Below, piece by piece: positions 19,801 through 28,231 of a DNA stretch of 64,000 nucleotides. This DNA is from an uncultured Desulfosarcina sp. (GTDB lineage Bacteria > Desulfobacterota > Desulfobacteria > Desulfobacterales > Desulfosarcinaceae). A program made the translations under genes and the position numbers. The notes under the pieces are model-generated. The model was not told the origin of the DNA, did no database searches, and worked only from the letters and a program-made list of their open reading frames with translations. The stretch is taken from contig NZ_OY764190.1 of assembly GCF_963668215.1 (NCBI RefSeq), positions 372,001 to 436,000 of the forward strand, given 5' to 3'. Each line of letters begins with the position of its first letter. Positions within the stretch are counted from its first letter, which is position 1.

Positions 19801-20202
19801 GATGTGGTGACGGCCTCAATCAATGCCCGATTCACAAAGCTTGATCCTAAATCTGAAAAATGGCCATGCGAGTTTTCCTCCGCACAGGGTGTCAAGCTCA
19901 GAGTGGCATCTGCGGTTGGACCGGGTGGAGGCACCGAAACAGGTCCGGGTTTTGGTGGGACTCAACCAGGATCAAACAAACTGGTCGCTCAGAGAGAACT
20001 AAAACCATCTGAAATTCAGGATCTGGGCGACATCATGCCAAAGTTGTTGGAAATTAAAAACAAGGCAAACATACCCTTGGCTTTTCGTGTTCTAATTGAA
20101 CTCGGGGATGGGGAAACTCGGCCGGATGAGGAGACGGTTCAGTCTATTAATTTACTGCTGAAGGATATCAATGATGGCTTCCAGTTCATCAAGGCAACAT
20201 AA
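16861..20202 (+). CDS. DUF499-family P-loop ATPase
   Basis: 1113 residues; the ATG is preceded by AAAAAGGAG. Walker A is YGGGKTHT (~89-96) and Walker B is VLILIDEVLMYV (~210-221), as expected for DUF499 proteins. The long C-terminal half has no recognised domain and ends with a Gly-rich spacer (GPGGGTETGPGFGG, ~1019-1035) and a small tail domain. DUF499 ATPases are encoded next to DUF1156 methylases in proposed anti-phage systems and may drive DNA recognition or translocation. It lies 15 bases after the methylase stop and its frame is intact. Confidence 0.85.
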   Translation: MAKKDPWKSWHEVVTLRDDLKSGELPLHMFAADLYEVLMQSGKRPVYEDPENFFALTFPTYNLRQLVRDVALRVAGKNDKAVRQLELTYGGGKTHTLITLRHLIADPDGLPALPAVDEFREAIGHEPPKARVAGLCFDKLDVEKGMEARDPKGRKRILKQPWSVLAYQIAGDEGLRILHPDDKAEERESAPAENLLTDLLEIPTKDGLGVLILIDEVLMYVREKVAIDARWNDRIVNFFQYLTQAATKVDRCCLVASLLASDPLKTDAFGRRLQGELYDIFQRQREEAVEPVVKEDVAEVLRRRFFTPESIKNRDAFRPHVQAALKGLFDLDEQIQRQGADAEERFLRSFPFHPDLTEVFYTKWTQLDRFQKARGVLRTFALALREAEKWDNSPLIGPCVFLNQPGKEGLSEAMRELVTVADTEEHEGRRQAWTGIIEGELGRAREIQQDSVGLRFRDVEQAVIATFLHSQPIGQSAKTRDLTVLIAPNRPDKIELEKGLLRWSQVSFWLDDQYTATDESELPGTWRLGNRPNLTQMHSVAVSRVSDDVVRARLLDEIGKTKTLSAGAHAFGVRVHTLPAKPRDIEDDGLFHYGILGPSGASDSGKPGSEAKRYLDETTGPEKPRVFRNSVILLAPSKDGLEVASASVRDYLAWEQVGVNLKEQQKDGNVDVARMQTLTINLDKAKGRIPDAIRQAYCTVVTVSDKNEAQAFKINVTDESHFTIIKNDSRSRIQDSAISAEALLPDGPYNLWRAGETSRRVKDLSGSFAQLPHLPKMLKAQAIVDTLVGGCELGAFVLRLTRPDGSARTWWFSRPDDTAMADPSLELVLSEAANLEEIASSLLEPEQLPELWKSDAITVQAVIDYFNGTNVVQVQRDGYMEPLPIPKASKEVIYKAVTQAVESGLLWLINGPASILEEPIPAGVLTEQATVQKPPVQIMAAEILPETLSSVWTNDEATALSIATALSQKYGQTLPWKTVRDVVTASINARFTKLDPKSEKWPCEFSSAQGVKLRVASAVGPGGGTETGPGFGGTQPGSNKLVAQRELKPSEIQDLGDIMPKLLEIKNKANIPLAFRVLIELGDGETRPDEETVQSINLLLKDINDGFQFIKAT

Positions 20203-20220
20203 ACATGTTTTTCAATTCAT

Positions 20221-20820
20221 GTGCGACCAGATGAAGGTATAACTTGGGGAAGGATGTCAAGCGTTTTTGATGAACTTTTAGTAAATGCCTTGGGGCACCG
20301 TGACTATCTGGTGAGTGCGCCGGTTCGCCTGTTTATTTTCGATAACCGTATCGAGATTATTAGTCCAGGTCATTTGCCGAATAATCTCACCGTGGAAAAG
20401 ATTATGGCCGGCAATTCGAACATCCGCAACCCAATCCTTGTTTCGTATGTCGCCAAGGGCCTACTGCCGTACCACGGATTGGGATCAGGTATCAAACGCG
20501 CCCTGGATGCCTGGCCACGAATCGATTTTTTTGATGACCGTGATGGTTGCCTCTTCACTGCAACGGTCCATCGGAAACCAATCGGAGAGTCGTCACCATT
20601 CGCAAGGCCACAAAAAACGTCGAGGAAAACGTCGGGGAAAACGTCGGGGAAAATTCTGGAAGCTTTAAGGCAAGATAAACGTTTAACAATACCGGAACTC
20701 GCGCGTTCAATTGGCGTAACCGAGCGTTCCATCGAAAGAAATATCCGCAAATTGCAGGACCTGAGTCTACTTCGACGAATCGGTCCAGCCAAAGGCGGTC
20801 ACTGGGAAGTGATAGAATAA
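20221..20820 (+). CDS. RecG-like / AlbA_2-type ATP-binding regulator, N-terminally truncated
   Basis: 199 residues from a GTG, or about 188 from the ATG at 20254. The sequence matches the GHKL-type ATP-binding half of AlbA_2/RecG-like regulators (LLVNALGHRDY, IEIISPGHLP, GLGSGIKRALD), followed by a low-complexity linker of KTSGK repeats and a winged helix (TIPELARSIGVTERSI). Family members usually carry an N-terminal AlbA_2 domain of ~200 residues, which is absent. No frameshifted remnant was found in the 18-base gap after DUF499, so it looks like a captured 3' fragment. It may still bind DNA. Confidence 0.6.
   Translation: MRPDEGITWGRMSSVFDELLVNALGHRDYLVSAPVRLFIFDNRIEIISPGHLPNNLTVEKIMAGNSNIRNPILVSYVAKGLLPYHGLGSGIKRALDAWPRIDFFDDRDGCLFTATVHRKPIGESSPFARPQKTSRKTSGKTSGKILEALRQDKRLTIPELARSIGVTERSIERNIRKLQDLSLLRRIGPAKGGHWEVIE
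20617..20652 (+). repeat. 12-bp tandem repeat in coding sequence
   Basis: Three imperfect copies of a 12-base unit (AAAACGTCGGGG-like) encode KTSRKTSGKTSGK between the ATP-binding domain and the winged helix. Such units expand and contract in frame. Confidence 0.65.
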
Positions 20821-20884
20821 ACGACTGAACTGGTCAAATTAACTGCTGTTGCATTTTTTACTACAATTTCGGGGAATTAATGCC

Positions 20885-22042
20885 ATGAGCGAATATCAAT
20901 ACTACGAGTTTCTTGCCATCGACCGGCCGCTGACAGAAGACGAGGTAGCCGAGCTTCGTGGAATTTCAACGCGGGCCACAATTACACCAATCAGCTTCAC
21001 CAACGAGTATAATTGGGGCAATTTCAAGGGCGATTCCGAGAAGCTGATGCAACGCTATTTTGACGCCCATGTCTATGTAGCGAACTGGATGACGGCGATC
21101 TTCATGCTGCGCCTGCCCATCGAGGCATTGCCTGAAGAAGCGGCAAAAGCCATGGCCGTGCCTTACACGTTGGATATCGAAGCCACGAAAACCCACTGGA
21201 TCATTACCTGGAGCCTGGAGGAGTCGGAAAACTACGACCGCTTCGGCATGGAGGACGGGCATGGCTGGATGGCACGTCTGGCCCCGATTCGGGATGAACT
21301 GCTGCGCGGAGACCTTCGCAGTCTGTACATCGGTTGGCTGGCGGTTGCAGCTGCAGACGCAGAAATGATGGATGACGAGGAAACGGAGCCGTTGACCGTC
21401 AGTGGGCTTGGAAACTTAACGGCAGCCCAACGGGCGCTGGCGGAATTTCTGGAAGTTGACATCGACTTTTTAGCGGCCGCCGGTATGGGCAGCCCGGCTG
21501 CTCCACACGGGGAACTTTCGGGAAAAGACATGGACAGATGGATCGATGCCCTGCCCCGGGATGAGGTCAAGACAATCCTGAAACAACTTCTGGAGGGCAA
21601 GGGGCAGCAGGCCGAACAGTCCATCAGAAATCGGTTCGCGGCATGGCAGCGCAGTCTGCCAGCGGACACGACCGACACGCCCCTGCGCACAGTGGGACAG
21701 TTACGGCAGAATGCTGAAAAGACCCGTAGAATCAGACTGGAAAAACAAAAACGGGACCGTAAGCGACGGGAGATCAGGCGCCGTGAGAAACGCGAGGCGT
21801 ATCTGAAAAACCTGTCCAACAATTTCCCCAAGGCTTGGGAATCGGTTCGGGAACCTGTCGAACGAGGATCGGGGCGGGGGTATGATGAGGCCTGTCGCAT
21901 TCTTGTGGACATCGCCGAAGCCTACACCCTTTTCGCGACCAAAAAACAATTTCAGACAGAATTGAAAGCATTCATGGCCGATCACATGCGGCGCAAGGCG
22001 CTGATTCAACGTCTGTTAAAGGCCGGTATCTGGAAGGATTAA
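20885..22042 (+). CDS. Uncharacterised protein of defence islands, 385 residues
   Basis: I chose the ATG at 20885 (MSEYQYYEFLAIDRPLTEDE); the open frame extends 36 bases further up. No catalytic motif is recognised. Residues 1-180 are a mixed alpha/beta region rich in Trp and Tyr. A middle acidic part follows, then a long very basic coiled-coil-like stretch (~280-315, KQKRDRKRREIRRREKREAYL), and a helical end. Proteins opening with this same N-terminal pattern occur as conserved hypotheticals in diverse bacteria (recollection, not searched). Position after the DUF499 cluster suggests a nucleic-acid-binding accessory role. Confidence 0.6.
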   Translation: MSEYQYYEFLAIDRPLTEDEVAELRGISTRATITPISFTNEYNWGNFKGDSEKLMQRYFDAHVYVANWMTAIFMLRLPIEALPEEAAKAMAVPYTLDIEATKTHWIITWSLEESENYDRFGMEDGHGWMARLAPIRDELLRGDLRSLYIGWLAVAAADAEMMDDEETEPLTVSGLGNLTAAQRALAEFLEVDIDFLAAAGMGSPAAPHGELSGKDMDRWIDALPRDEVKTILKQLLEGKGQQAEQSIRNRFAAWQRSLPADTTDTPLRTVGQLRQNAEKTRRIRLEKQKRDRKRREIRRREKREAYLKNLSNNFPKAWESVREPVERGSGRGYDEACRILVDIAEAYTLFATKKQFQTELKAFMADHMRRKALIQRLLKAGIWKD

Positions 22043-22131
22043 TAAAAGGGTCAAGTCTGCTCTCGACCCAATTGGAATCCCGCAATGAGCCGAGGACAGA
22101 ATCGATCCTTTAATTTACAGCCCTGAATCAT

Positions 22132-23424
22132 TTACCTGGATGAAATCCGGTAGACCCAGTCCAACTCCCGGCAGACCTGGTCAAAGGTACGGCCATGGAT
22201 CAAAACCAGAATCGTTTTCTTGCCCACGAACCATCCAATATCAACGGCCACGAGGGGAAGGGAGAACCGTTTGGCCCGCCGGTAGATGAGCAGCGGCCAC
22301 TTTAGCCAACCATATGTATCCAACGCGGTCCGAATTGTGTGGCGAACCATTGGGGTAAGAATAAAATCGGAGACATCCCTGGCTTGAAACAAGGTTTCTA
22401 GTCGTGTGCGGTATGCATAGCGAACGATGGCAATCGTCTCTCCCTTTCCCAGTGTTTCCAGCCAGGACCGTGTGCGATAGAGCAGCGGTCCGATAGCGGC
22501 CTCTTCCACAGGAGCGTCGGAATTGGGGAAATGTTTTCGGGCAATATGGTTCGCCGCTTTCCGAACGGCTTCTTTCCATTTCTCCCAGGTTGGTTTGGAC
22601 AGCATCACCGCAGAAAATCCAACCAGTTCCTGTCGAATTTCAAGAAGTGCGGGATCGGTCTCCATGGCCGGTGGCATCTGCAAATGGGAAAGATCCTCCA
22701 AAGTCTCTTCCAGGATGCCGGCATCGTCTTCCTCGGCTCTGGCATGCTTCTGGTCGTAAGCATTCAGGGCCACCTTGCCTACATAAACGGTGAGATCCAA
22801 AACCAGCGTCCGTATCAGCAAAAGGACCACAATCTTTCGTGACAATAAAAAAAACCAGGAGAATGGATCGATAAAGAACAAAAAACGAATACGGCTGATT
22901 CTCCGTATCAGGATTCGATGTTCCGCATACCACTTCACCGACGGGTGCTGCATCACGCCTATAGACCACCGATACAGGTTACGGATGGTTTTGATATTCA
23001 TCGATTTCAGACGATTCAATTCCGGTCGCTGGAGAATCCGGTCAAACCGGACCAGGGAATCGTTTATGCAATGAACCAGATACCCTAAAGAGACCTGGAG
23101 CTCGGGAAATTTGGTGTCCGGGAAAAAGCAGGCTGCGATGGCTCGGACATAGTCCCGAAGCTGATCCATGTCACCGAGACGGGGTGACAGGGAGTAGCGT
23201 ATTTCATCGCACCGATCCTGGATCACCCGTATGCCGTTTCTGCGGTTCACGGAAACGGTTTCCGCCTCCCGGGTCAGGGATTTCAGTTCCTTTTGCAGGG
23301 AGCGGTTCCAGGCGATAAAACCCTGGGCCCGCCACACAACAATCAGCAGCAGACAGGCGAGGCCCAGACCGATCCCGCCCCAGAACAGTTTTATGATCCA
23401 CCACCAATCCATCATGGTGGACAT
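22132..23424 (-). CDS. Uncharacterised membrane protein
   Basis: 430 residues. The N-terminus has one strong membrane span (residues ~9-30, IIKLFWGGIGLGLACLLLIVVW), then a coiled-coil-like charged segment (~35-60). Central hydrophobic segments (~180-220) and further hydrophobic patches near the end follow. The last ~60 residues include WFVGKKTILVLIHGRTF. No enzymatic motif is seen. It converges with the defence island and may be its far boundary or unrelated. The start could be the second Met, three codons later. Confidence 0.6.
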   Translation of the reverse strand: MSTMMDWWWIIKLFWGGIGLGLACLLLIVVWRAQGFIAWNRSLQKELKSLTREAETVSVNRRNGIRVIQDRCDEIRYSLSPRLGDMDQLRDYVRAIAACFFPDTKFPELQVSLGYLVHCINDSLVRFDRILQRPELNRLKSMNIKTIRNLYRWSIGVMQHPSVKWYAEHRILIRRISRIRFLFFIDPFSWFFLLSRKIVVLLLIRTLVLDLTVYVGKVALNAYDQKHARAEEDDAGILEETLEDLSHLQMPPAMETDPALLEIRQELVGFSAVMLSKPTWEKWKEAVRKAANHIARKHFPNSDAPVEEAAIGPLLYRTRSWLETLGKGETIAIVRYAYRTRLETLFQARDVSDFILTPMVRHTIRTALDTYGWLKWPLLIYRRAKRFSLPLVAVDIGWFVGKKTILVLIHGRTFDQVCRELDWVYRISSR

Positions 23425-23932
23425 TATAGATGGAATGGGCGTTCAATTACAGTGGGATTTGGCACAACCAATCGATTTTGGGGTAACTCGATGGATCCCA
23501 AGATCCGTCTATCGTCAATCCCCGAAACAGATTTTCCAACACCCATACCGCGGACAGCACCGGACATCCCTTAGTTTAATCGGTGAAGCCGGACAGGGAA
23601 GACGGAGATGGTTGTGATCATGACCATAATTTGGCGAACAGTTTGCGTTGCATTATTTTCACCTATTCTATCAATGAGTTATCGTTTTGATTTCGTAATT
23701 GAGATAATTTGTAAAAGTGGGTCTTGACCTTTCCTTCAGTTATTCCTAATAATGCTCTAACTCTTTCCTTGGCATTATTGTACAGTTCTACACATCCTTT
23801 TTAGGATCACGTCAGAAAGCATTTCATCGGGTGGTTTCAAAGCGGGCAAATGTCGACGCCTGACAGGCCGGGGAAAATTTAGGCAAGTCATATCGTATCT
23901 ACCATTAATAAAATTCTATAGAGGTCAGACCA
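23425..23932. other. Intergenic, no gene supported
   Basis: About 500 AT-rich bases with no complete gene. A minus-strand stretch (~23670-23790) reads ~43 codons without a start codon and could be a relic of a lost gene. Confidence 0.4.
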
Positions 23933-24469
23933 ATGGATGAAAAAATAAATTCCAAGCATAAAGATGATATTACACCCTTATTGGACACCTATGAAGATAC
24001 AGACTATGTGTTCCTCAATGAGAAGAATGAAGCGACCTTCCTCTGTAAAAACTGTGGCAACGGTGTAACGAGGGACCTAAGCATGCTTCTTTCTACTCAA
24101 TCTGCAATTCGAGTTAGGTGCAAATGTAAATGCGGCAACGTATTTCGGGTATTGGTTGAGCGGCGACGCAATCAAAGAAAAATCGTTAATTTTCTGGGGA
24201 TGTGTCATTATCTAAGCGACTCCGGCCAAACTAAAAAGCGCTTGATCAAGGTGCTTGACATTTCACCCACAGGTCTTCAATTTTCCATTAATGACATGCC
24301 CAGGCTCAATGTTGGGGATAAGGTCTTTGCTGATTTTAGATTGGACGACAGAAATTACACTGAGATCAAGGTCAAGGGCGCCATCAAAAGAATGCGGTCA
24401 AAAAAAGTGGGATTAGAATTTATTTCCATTGAACGCCCCAAAGTATTAACCCTCTACTTATTGGGTTAA
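23933..24469 (+). CDS. PilZ-domain protein with N-terminal zinc-ribbon-like region
   Basis: 178 residues. Residues ~38-67 contain CKNCG and CKCKCG, forming a possible four-Cys zinc site. From ~78 a PilZ-like beta barrel follows: RRRNQRK, then DISPTGLQFSI (the D/NxSxxG motif) and VGLEFISI near the end. PilZ domains bind cyclic di-GMP through an RxxxR and a D/NxSxxG motif; both are present in recognisable form. A GAGGTC site precedes the ATG. It probably couples c-di-GMP to an unknown partner. It stands alone between long spacers. Confidence 0.75.
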   Translation: MDEKINSKHKDDITPLLDTYEDTDYVFLNEKNEATFLCKNCGNGVTRDLSMLLSTQSAIRVRCKCKCGNVFRVLVERRRNQRKIVNFLGMCHYLSDSGQTKKRLIKVLDISPTGLQFSINDMPRLNVGDKVFADFRLDDRNYTEIKVKGAIKRMRSKKVGLEFISIERPKVLTLYLLG

Positions 24470-24701
24470 CGCCCATCGATTTTTCATTTAACATTACAAG
24501 AATGAGGATAACTGTATAGAGAAAAAATGGTCAAAAAGCATCGCAGTCGGGAGTGAAGCCTACACTAAAAAGACTCAATTAAGGCCATTTTAACCACCGG
24601 CTTTCAATTCTTCTCAAAACATTACAATGGGCTACTGCGACCCGCACTTCAATGGACGCCCTTTTTTAACCACACAACCTTCCATTAATCGAGTGGTCAC
24701 G

Positions 24702-25208
24702 ATGAATTTTAGAATCAAGAGAAAGAGCAGACTGGTTGAGTTCACCATTAAGGAATACGGCATTAACGCCGTCCTGATGTCGATTTTATTCCTGTTCGGC
24801 CTATATCTTAGCTGGAAGCTATCATCTTTTGCAGGAATTCTATATGTGCTGTTATGGTTGACATCTTATCCCATCATCCATGCAACTACTTGCAGGAATT
24901 GTGTATATCACGGGAAACAGTGTCCTGTTCCATTTGAGGGGGGTTGTTCTCATTTAACCTCCGATCGGGGTAACGATTTTGGTCTGTTCGCCGGGCTTGG
25001 TGGGTTGCTGGCCTATTTCCTTCGCGTTTGCATTCCTTACGTGGCAATATCCAACAGTGGATCTATTTTGTTTTTCATTCTATATACCGGAAATATTGTC
25101 ATCCTATTTTTTGTCCTTTTTTTATATACTGGTTGTCCGAACTGCATTAACGCAAAATGCCCGATGAACCCGGATTTCAATGCCCCATCCCAGAAGAATC
25201 CAAGTTAG
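24702..25208 (+). CDS. Cys-rich multi-span membrane protein
   Basis: The likely start is MNFRIKRKSR (24702); an upstream in-frame ATG adds 25 residues. A positively charged start is followed by four or five hydrophobic spans. Two Cys clusters sit in loops: TCRNCVYHGKQCPVPFEGGC in the middle and CPNCINAKCP near the end. This suggests metal or Fe-S binding at the membrane. It overlaps or abuts the next methyltransferase, so they are probably co-transcribed. No family is recognised. Confidence 0.6.
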   Translation: MNFRIKRKSRLVEFTIKEYGINAVLMSILFLFGLYLSWKLSSFAGILYVLLWLTSYPIIHATTCRNCVYHGKQCPVPFEGGCSHLTSDRGNDFGLFAGLGGLLAYFLRVCIPYVAISNSGSILFFILYTGNIVILFFVLFLYTGCPNCINAKCPMNPDFNAPSQKNPS

Positions 25209-25219
25209 GTGTCGAAAAA

Positions 25220-25849
25220 ATGAAAGAAGATCCCTATAAAAACTGGGCTCGAAAGTATGACTTCTTTGTAGAACCTTTCAATAAAACTTTACGGCAGATA
25301 GGAATAGGATTACATCCACCTGTAGCTGGAATGAATATTTTAGACATAGGGTGTGGCACTGGAACAACATTAAACCATTACAAAAATGAAGGCTGTAATG
25401 TTTTTGGAATCGATTCCTCTCCTTCAATGCTCTCGGTTGCCAAAACCAGGTTAGGTGGCAGAGCCAACCTTCTGTTAGGAGATGCTTCCAATATGGAGTA
25501 TCCAAACAATTTTTTTGACATGGTTATTGCCATGATGACGCTACATGAAATTTTTCACACTGCCCGATTAAAGGTTTTTGATGAAATGATGCGTGTCCTA
25601 AAAAAGGATGGCCGAATCTTAATCATAGACTATCATCCGAGTGACCTGATATTTCCTAAAGGATGGATGCATAAATCTGTAATATTCTTTTTTGAAATTA
25701 TGGCAGGTTCCGAGCACTTCAAAAATTTTCGAGATTTTATTGCTTCAGATGGAATACCTGGAATAGTTGAGAATCGAGATATAGACATAGAAAAGAGCAA
25801 AATTGTAAGTAGTGGAAACTTGGGGATCTTTCTTTTGTGTGAAAAATGA
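25220..25849 (+). CDS. SAM-dependent methyltransferase
   Basis: 209 residues from the ATG at 25220 (MKEDPYKNWARKYDFF). A longer open frame runs into the preceding gene. Motif I is ILDIGCGTGTTL at residues ~36-47. An acidic strand-2 end (GIDSSPSM), a GDASNMEY motif, and a post-motif DMVIAMMTLHEI follow. This pattern is close to UbiE/Methyltransf_11 enzymes and to arsenite/phospholipid-type methyltransferases; the acceptor is unknown. It starts 11 bases after the Cys-rich membrane protein, so a functional link is likely. Confidence 0.8.
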   Translation: MKEDPYKNWARKYDFFVEPFNKTLRQIGIGLHPPVAGMNILDIGCGTGTTLNHYKNEGCNVFGIDSSPSMLSVAKTRLGGRANLLLGDASNMEYPNNFFDMVIAMMTLHEIFHTARLKVFDEMMRVLKKDGRILIIDYHPSDLIFPKGWMHKSVIFFFEIMAGSEHFKNFRDFIASDGIPGIVENRDIDIEKSKIVSSGNLGIFLLCEK

Positions 25850-26502
25850 CTACTCTTTTTCCTATGTTACGTCTCGGCTTACTACAGGCTGCCCCATCAC
25901 CTTCCCAAAATTCTCCTGTCTATTCCCAACTTCCAAACGGCCAGATAATAATAGGCTGCTACGATAGGTGCTTTAACACGACAGAAATGTTTGCCCAGCG
26001 ACAGGAGTTCATCTGTACAAACCCATTGCGCTTGCTGAAATAAGCCGCTTTACTCGCCCGAGGTACCGATAAACGATGGACTGTCACGGCACGGTAGCAT
26101 GCATGATGCGAAAGGCGCTGGTACACGGGCCATCGAGGGTCCCATCACTGCGGGTCAGGTACTCTGCTTCGAGGTCCTTGGGACTCAGATCGGCTATGAC
26201 TGTCAGCCCGCGTTGCTCCACATATTCGGTGCTTTTTCCTTCAGAAATACCGAAAATGAAAGGCTCTCCCCGGTAGGCGACCCAGAAAGTATGGCCGCGG
26301 ATATCCGAAGATTTTTCAAATCATCGGCGTTGAGCACAGAGTTGTTGGGTTTGAAAAATTTCTGCCAATAGCATACATTGGCAGTTAAAAGGATTCGATT
26401 TAGCTGATCGCCGGCAGAACCGATCTGGAATACGAGTTTCTATGGTGGACGGGCACCAACTAAAATCAAATCTATCGAATTTGAAAGTGCACATTATTTT
26501 CC
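25850..26502. other. Gene-poor stretch
   Basis: Short open frames here have no recognisable motifs, poor initiation sites and no neighbours that support them. Nothing is called. Confidence 0.4.
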
Positions 26503-26661
26503 ATGGGAATCTCAGAAATGACTTTCGGGAGAGATTTTTCCAATTTCGGGCATTTCATTAAAACGCATTTAGACGTTTTCAACAAAAAAGTTTTTTACAA
26601 ACTGGTTGTCCTGACAGTCATCATCATTTTGCTGGTTGTCTTTCTGGCTATACTTTTTTAG
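26503..26661 (+). CDS. Possible 52-residue single-span membrane protein
   Basis: A complete small ORF: the first ~33 residues are polar (MGISEMTFGRDFSNFGHFIK), then about 19 hydrophobic residues with Val/Ile/Leu to the stop, the shape of a tail-anchored peptide. The ribosome-binding site is weak. Composition supports a real peptide, but no homologue is known to me. Confidence 0.35.
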   Translation: MGISEMTFGRDFSNFGHFIKTHLDVFNKKVFYKLVVLTVIIILLVVFLAILF

Positions 26662-27071
26662 GGTTGCTTGCCTTTGGAAGCTTAACCATCGTTTCAATTC
26701 CATCCTTACCCGGCATTAAAATATCTGATAACCTAACCGCCTATGCCGGTGGCCGACACAGCCCTGTCCACCCTGATAGAAGAGGGTCATCGGCAATCCG
26801 GTCCAACCTTCTTTTGGATACCACCTTTAACAGGCCCTGCCTGAACAATATCTGCCAAAGTCCAAGACATCGTTAACCCGAGTCTAACGGTAAAAAGGGT
26901 CACGACATCGTTAACCCGAAAGCTAAAAATAATGACTATACCCGAAGCCTGTAGTCAAAGGATGCCACCAACTCGTCACCGAGATATAACTGCAATGTAT
27001 GTATCTCGGTGACAATGACCGCTTTGACGTATGAGTAGACATGGATTTCCCCCGAATTAGTGGACACCGAG

Positions 27072-27935
27072 TTAAGCCGCAAAGGGGAAATTTTCGTATT
27101 CTTGCGGCGTTGCATAATCAAGCACAGAGTGACGTCTTTTTCGATTGTAGAAGATTTCGATATAGTAAAATAGGCTGCTGATCGCTTCTGACCGGCTGAG
27201 GTACCGGTGATGATTCACCCACTCGGTTTTCAGCAGGCGGAAGAAACTTTCCGCAACCGCGTTGTCATAGCAGTTTCCCTTGCGGCTCATGCTGCAAATC
27301 ATCTGATGTTTAGTGAGCAGTTTCTGGTAATCTCCAGAAGCGTACTGGCTGCCCCGATCTGAGTGGTGCATTAATCCCGGGTCAGGGCGTCGATGATCCA
27401 GCGCCATTTGCAACGCATCGATGGTCAATTGTCGGGTCATCCGGGGTGAGGCGGACCAGCCGACCACCTTGCGGTTGAACAGATCAATCAGAACGGCCAG
27501 ATACACCCACCCTTCCTGGGTATGAATGTAGGTGATATCGCCGACCCAGGTGCGGTCCGGAGCATCTACGGTGAACTCCTGATTCAACAGGTTGGGAGCC
27601 ACCGGCAGGTTGTGCCGGGAGTTGGTCGTGACTTTGAATTTCTTTTTTGTACGAGACCGGATGCCAGCTTCACGCATTATCCGGGCTACGCGGTTTTTGC
27701 CACAACGAATGCCTTCGTCGGTAAGATCCCGGTGAATTTTGGGCGACCCGTAAATACCGTGGCTGGCGGCGTGAAGGACACGTATTCTATTCTCTAAAGC
27801 CCGGTTTTCGATGATCCGGCGGCTCTCCGGTCGATTGAGCCAGGCGTAAAATCCAGAGGGGGAGACATTAAGCAACGCACACATGCGGCCTACCTTGAAC
27901 GTCTCCCGGTGGTCAGAGATGAATTGAAATTTCAT
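27072..27935 (-). CDS. IS3 transposase OrfB (copy 1)
   Basis: 287 residues: an N-terminal HTH_21-like region (KVGRMCALLNVSPSGFYAW), then the rve core with DDE: WVGDITYIHT, HHSDRGSQYA and Glu in NAVAESFFRL. Its ATG overlaps the OrfA stop by four bases, so a fused OrfAB could arise by -1 frameshifting as is usual in IS3. It is complete. Confidence 0.9.
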   Translation of the reverse strand: MKFQFISDHRETFKVGRMCALLNVSPSGFYAWLNRPESRRIIENRALENRIRVLHAASHGIYGSPKIHRDLTDEGIRCGKNRVARIMREAGIRSRTKKKFKVTTNSRHNLPVAPNLLNQEFTVDAPDRTWVGDITYIHTQEGWVYLAVLIDLFNRKVVGWSASPRMTRQLTIDALQMALDHRRPDPGLMHHSDRGSQYASGDYQKLLTKHQMICSMSRKGNCYDNAVAESFFRLLKTEWVNHHRYLSRSEAISSLFYYIEIFYNRKRRHSVLDYATPQEYENFPFAA

Positions 27936-28231
27936 TTCTGATCCTCCGCAAAGTAGGCCAGTGCTTTTTTTAAGATGTCACGTTCCTCTTTTACCCGCTC
28001 CAGTTCCTTTTGGAGATTGCGAACTTCCTGGTCATCAGCTTTTTGCCGCCCTTTACCGGGAAAGGCATTTTGGGGATCATCGGCCAACTGCATTTTCCAG
28101 CGGCGCAGGACACTGTATTCGACACCCAGATTCCGGGAGGCTTCGGCAACGCTGTATCCCTTGTCGGTGATCAGTGCCACGGCCTCCTTCTTAAATTCAC
28201 GGTTGTAAGTCTTTCGTTTTTTCTTTGACAA
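27932..28231 (-). CDS. IS3 OrfA (copy 1)
   Basis: 99 residues starting at TTG behind AGGAGGTGTTCCA. Helix-turn-helix (HTH_Tnp_1: YNREFKKEAVALITDKGYSV) followed by a leucine-zipper-like coiled coil (EVRNLQKELERVKEERDIL). It directs binding to the terminal repeats. Confidence 0.85.
   Translation of the reverse strand: MSKKKRKTYNREFKKEAVALITDKGYSVAEASRNLGVEYSVLRRWKMQLADDPQNAFPGKGRQKADDQEVRNLQKELERVKEERDILKKALAYFAEDQK

Noticed and set aside
22049..22069. GGGTC/GACCC inverted repeat after the 385-residue gene
   Set aside because: Short stem with a long loop and no T-run; too weak to call a terminator.
23660..23790. Minus-strand run of ~43 codons that reads plausibly but starts after a stop
   Set aside because: No start codon or ribosome site; could be a relic or chance, not enough for a gene call.
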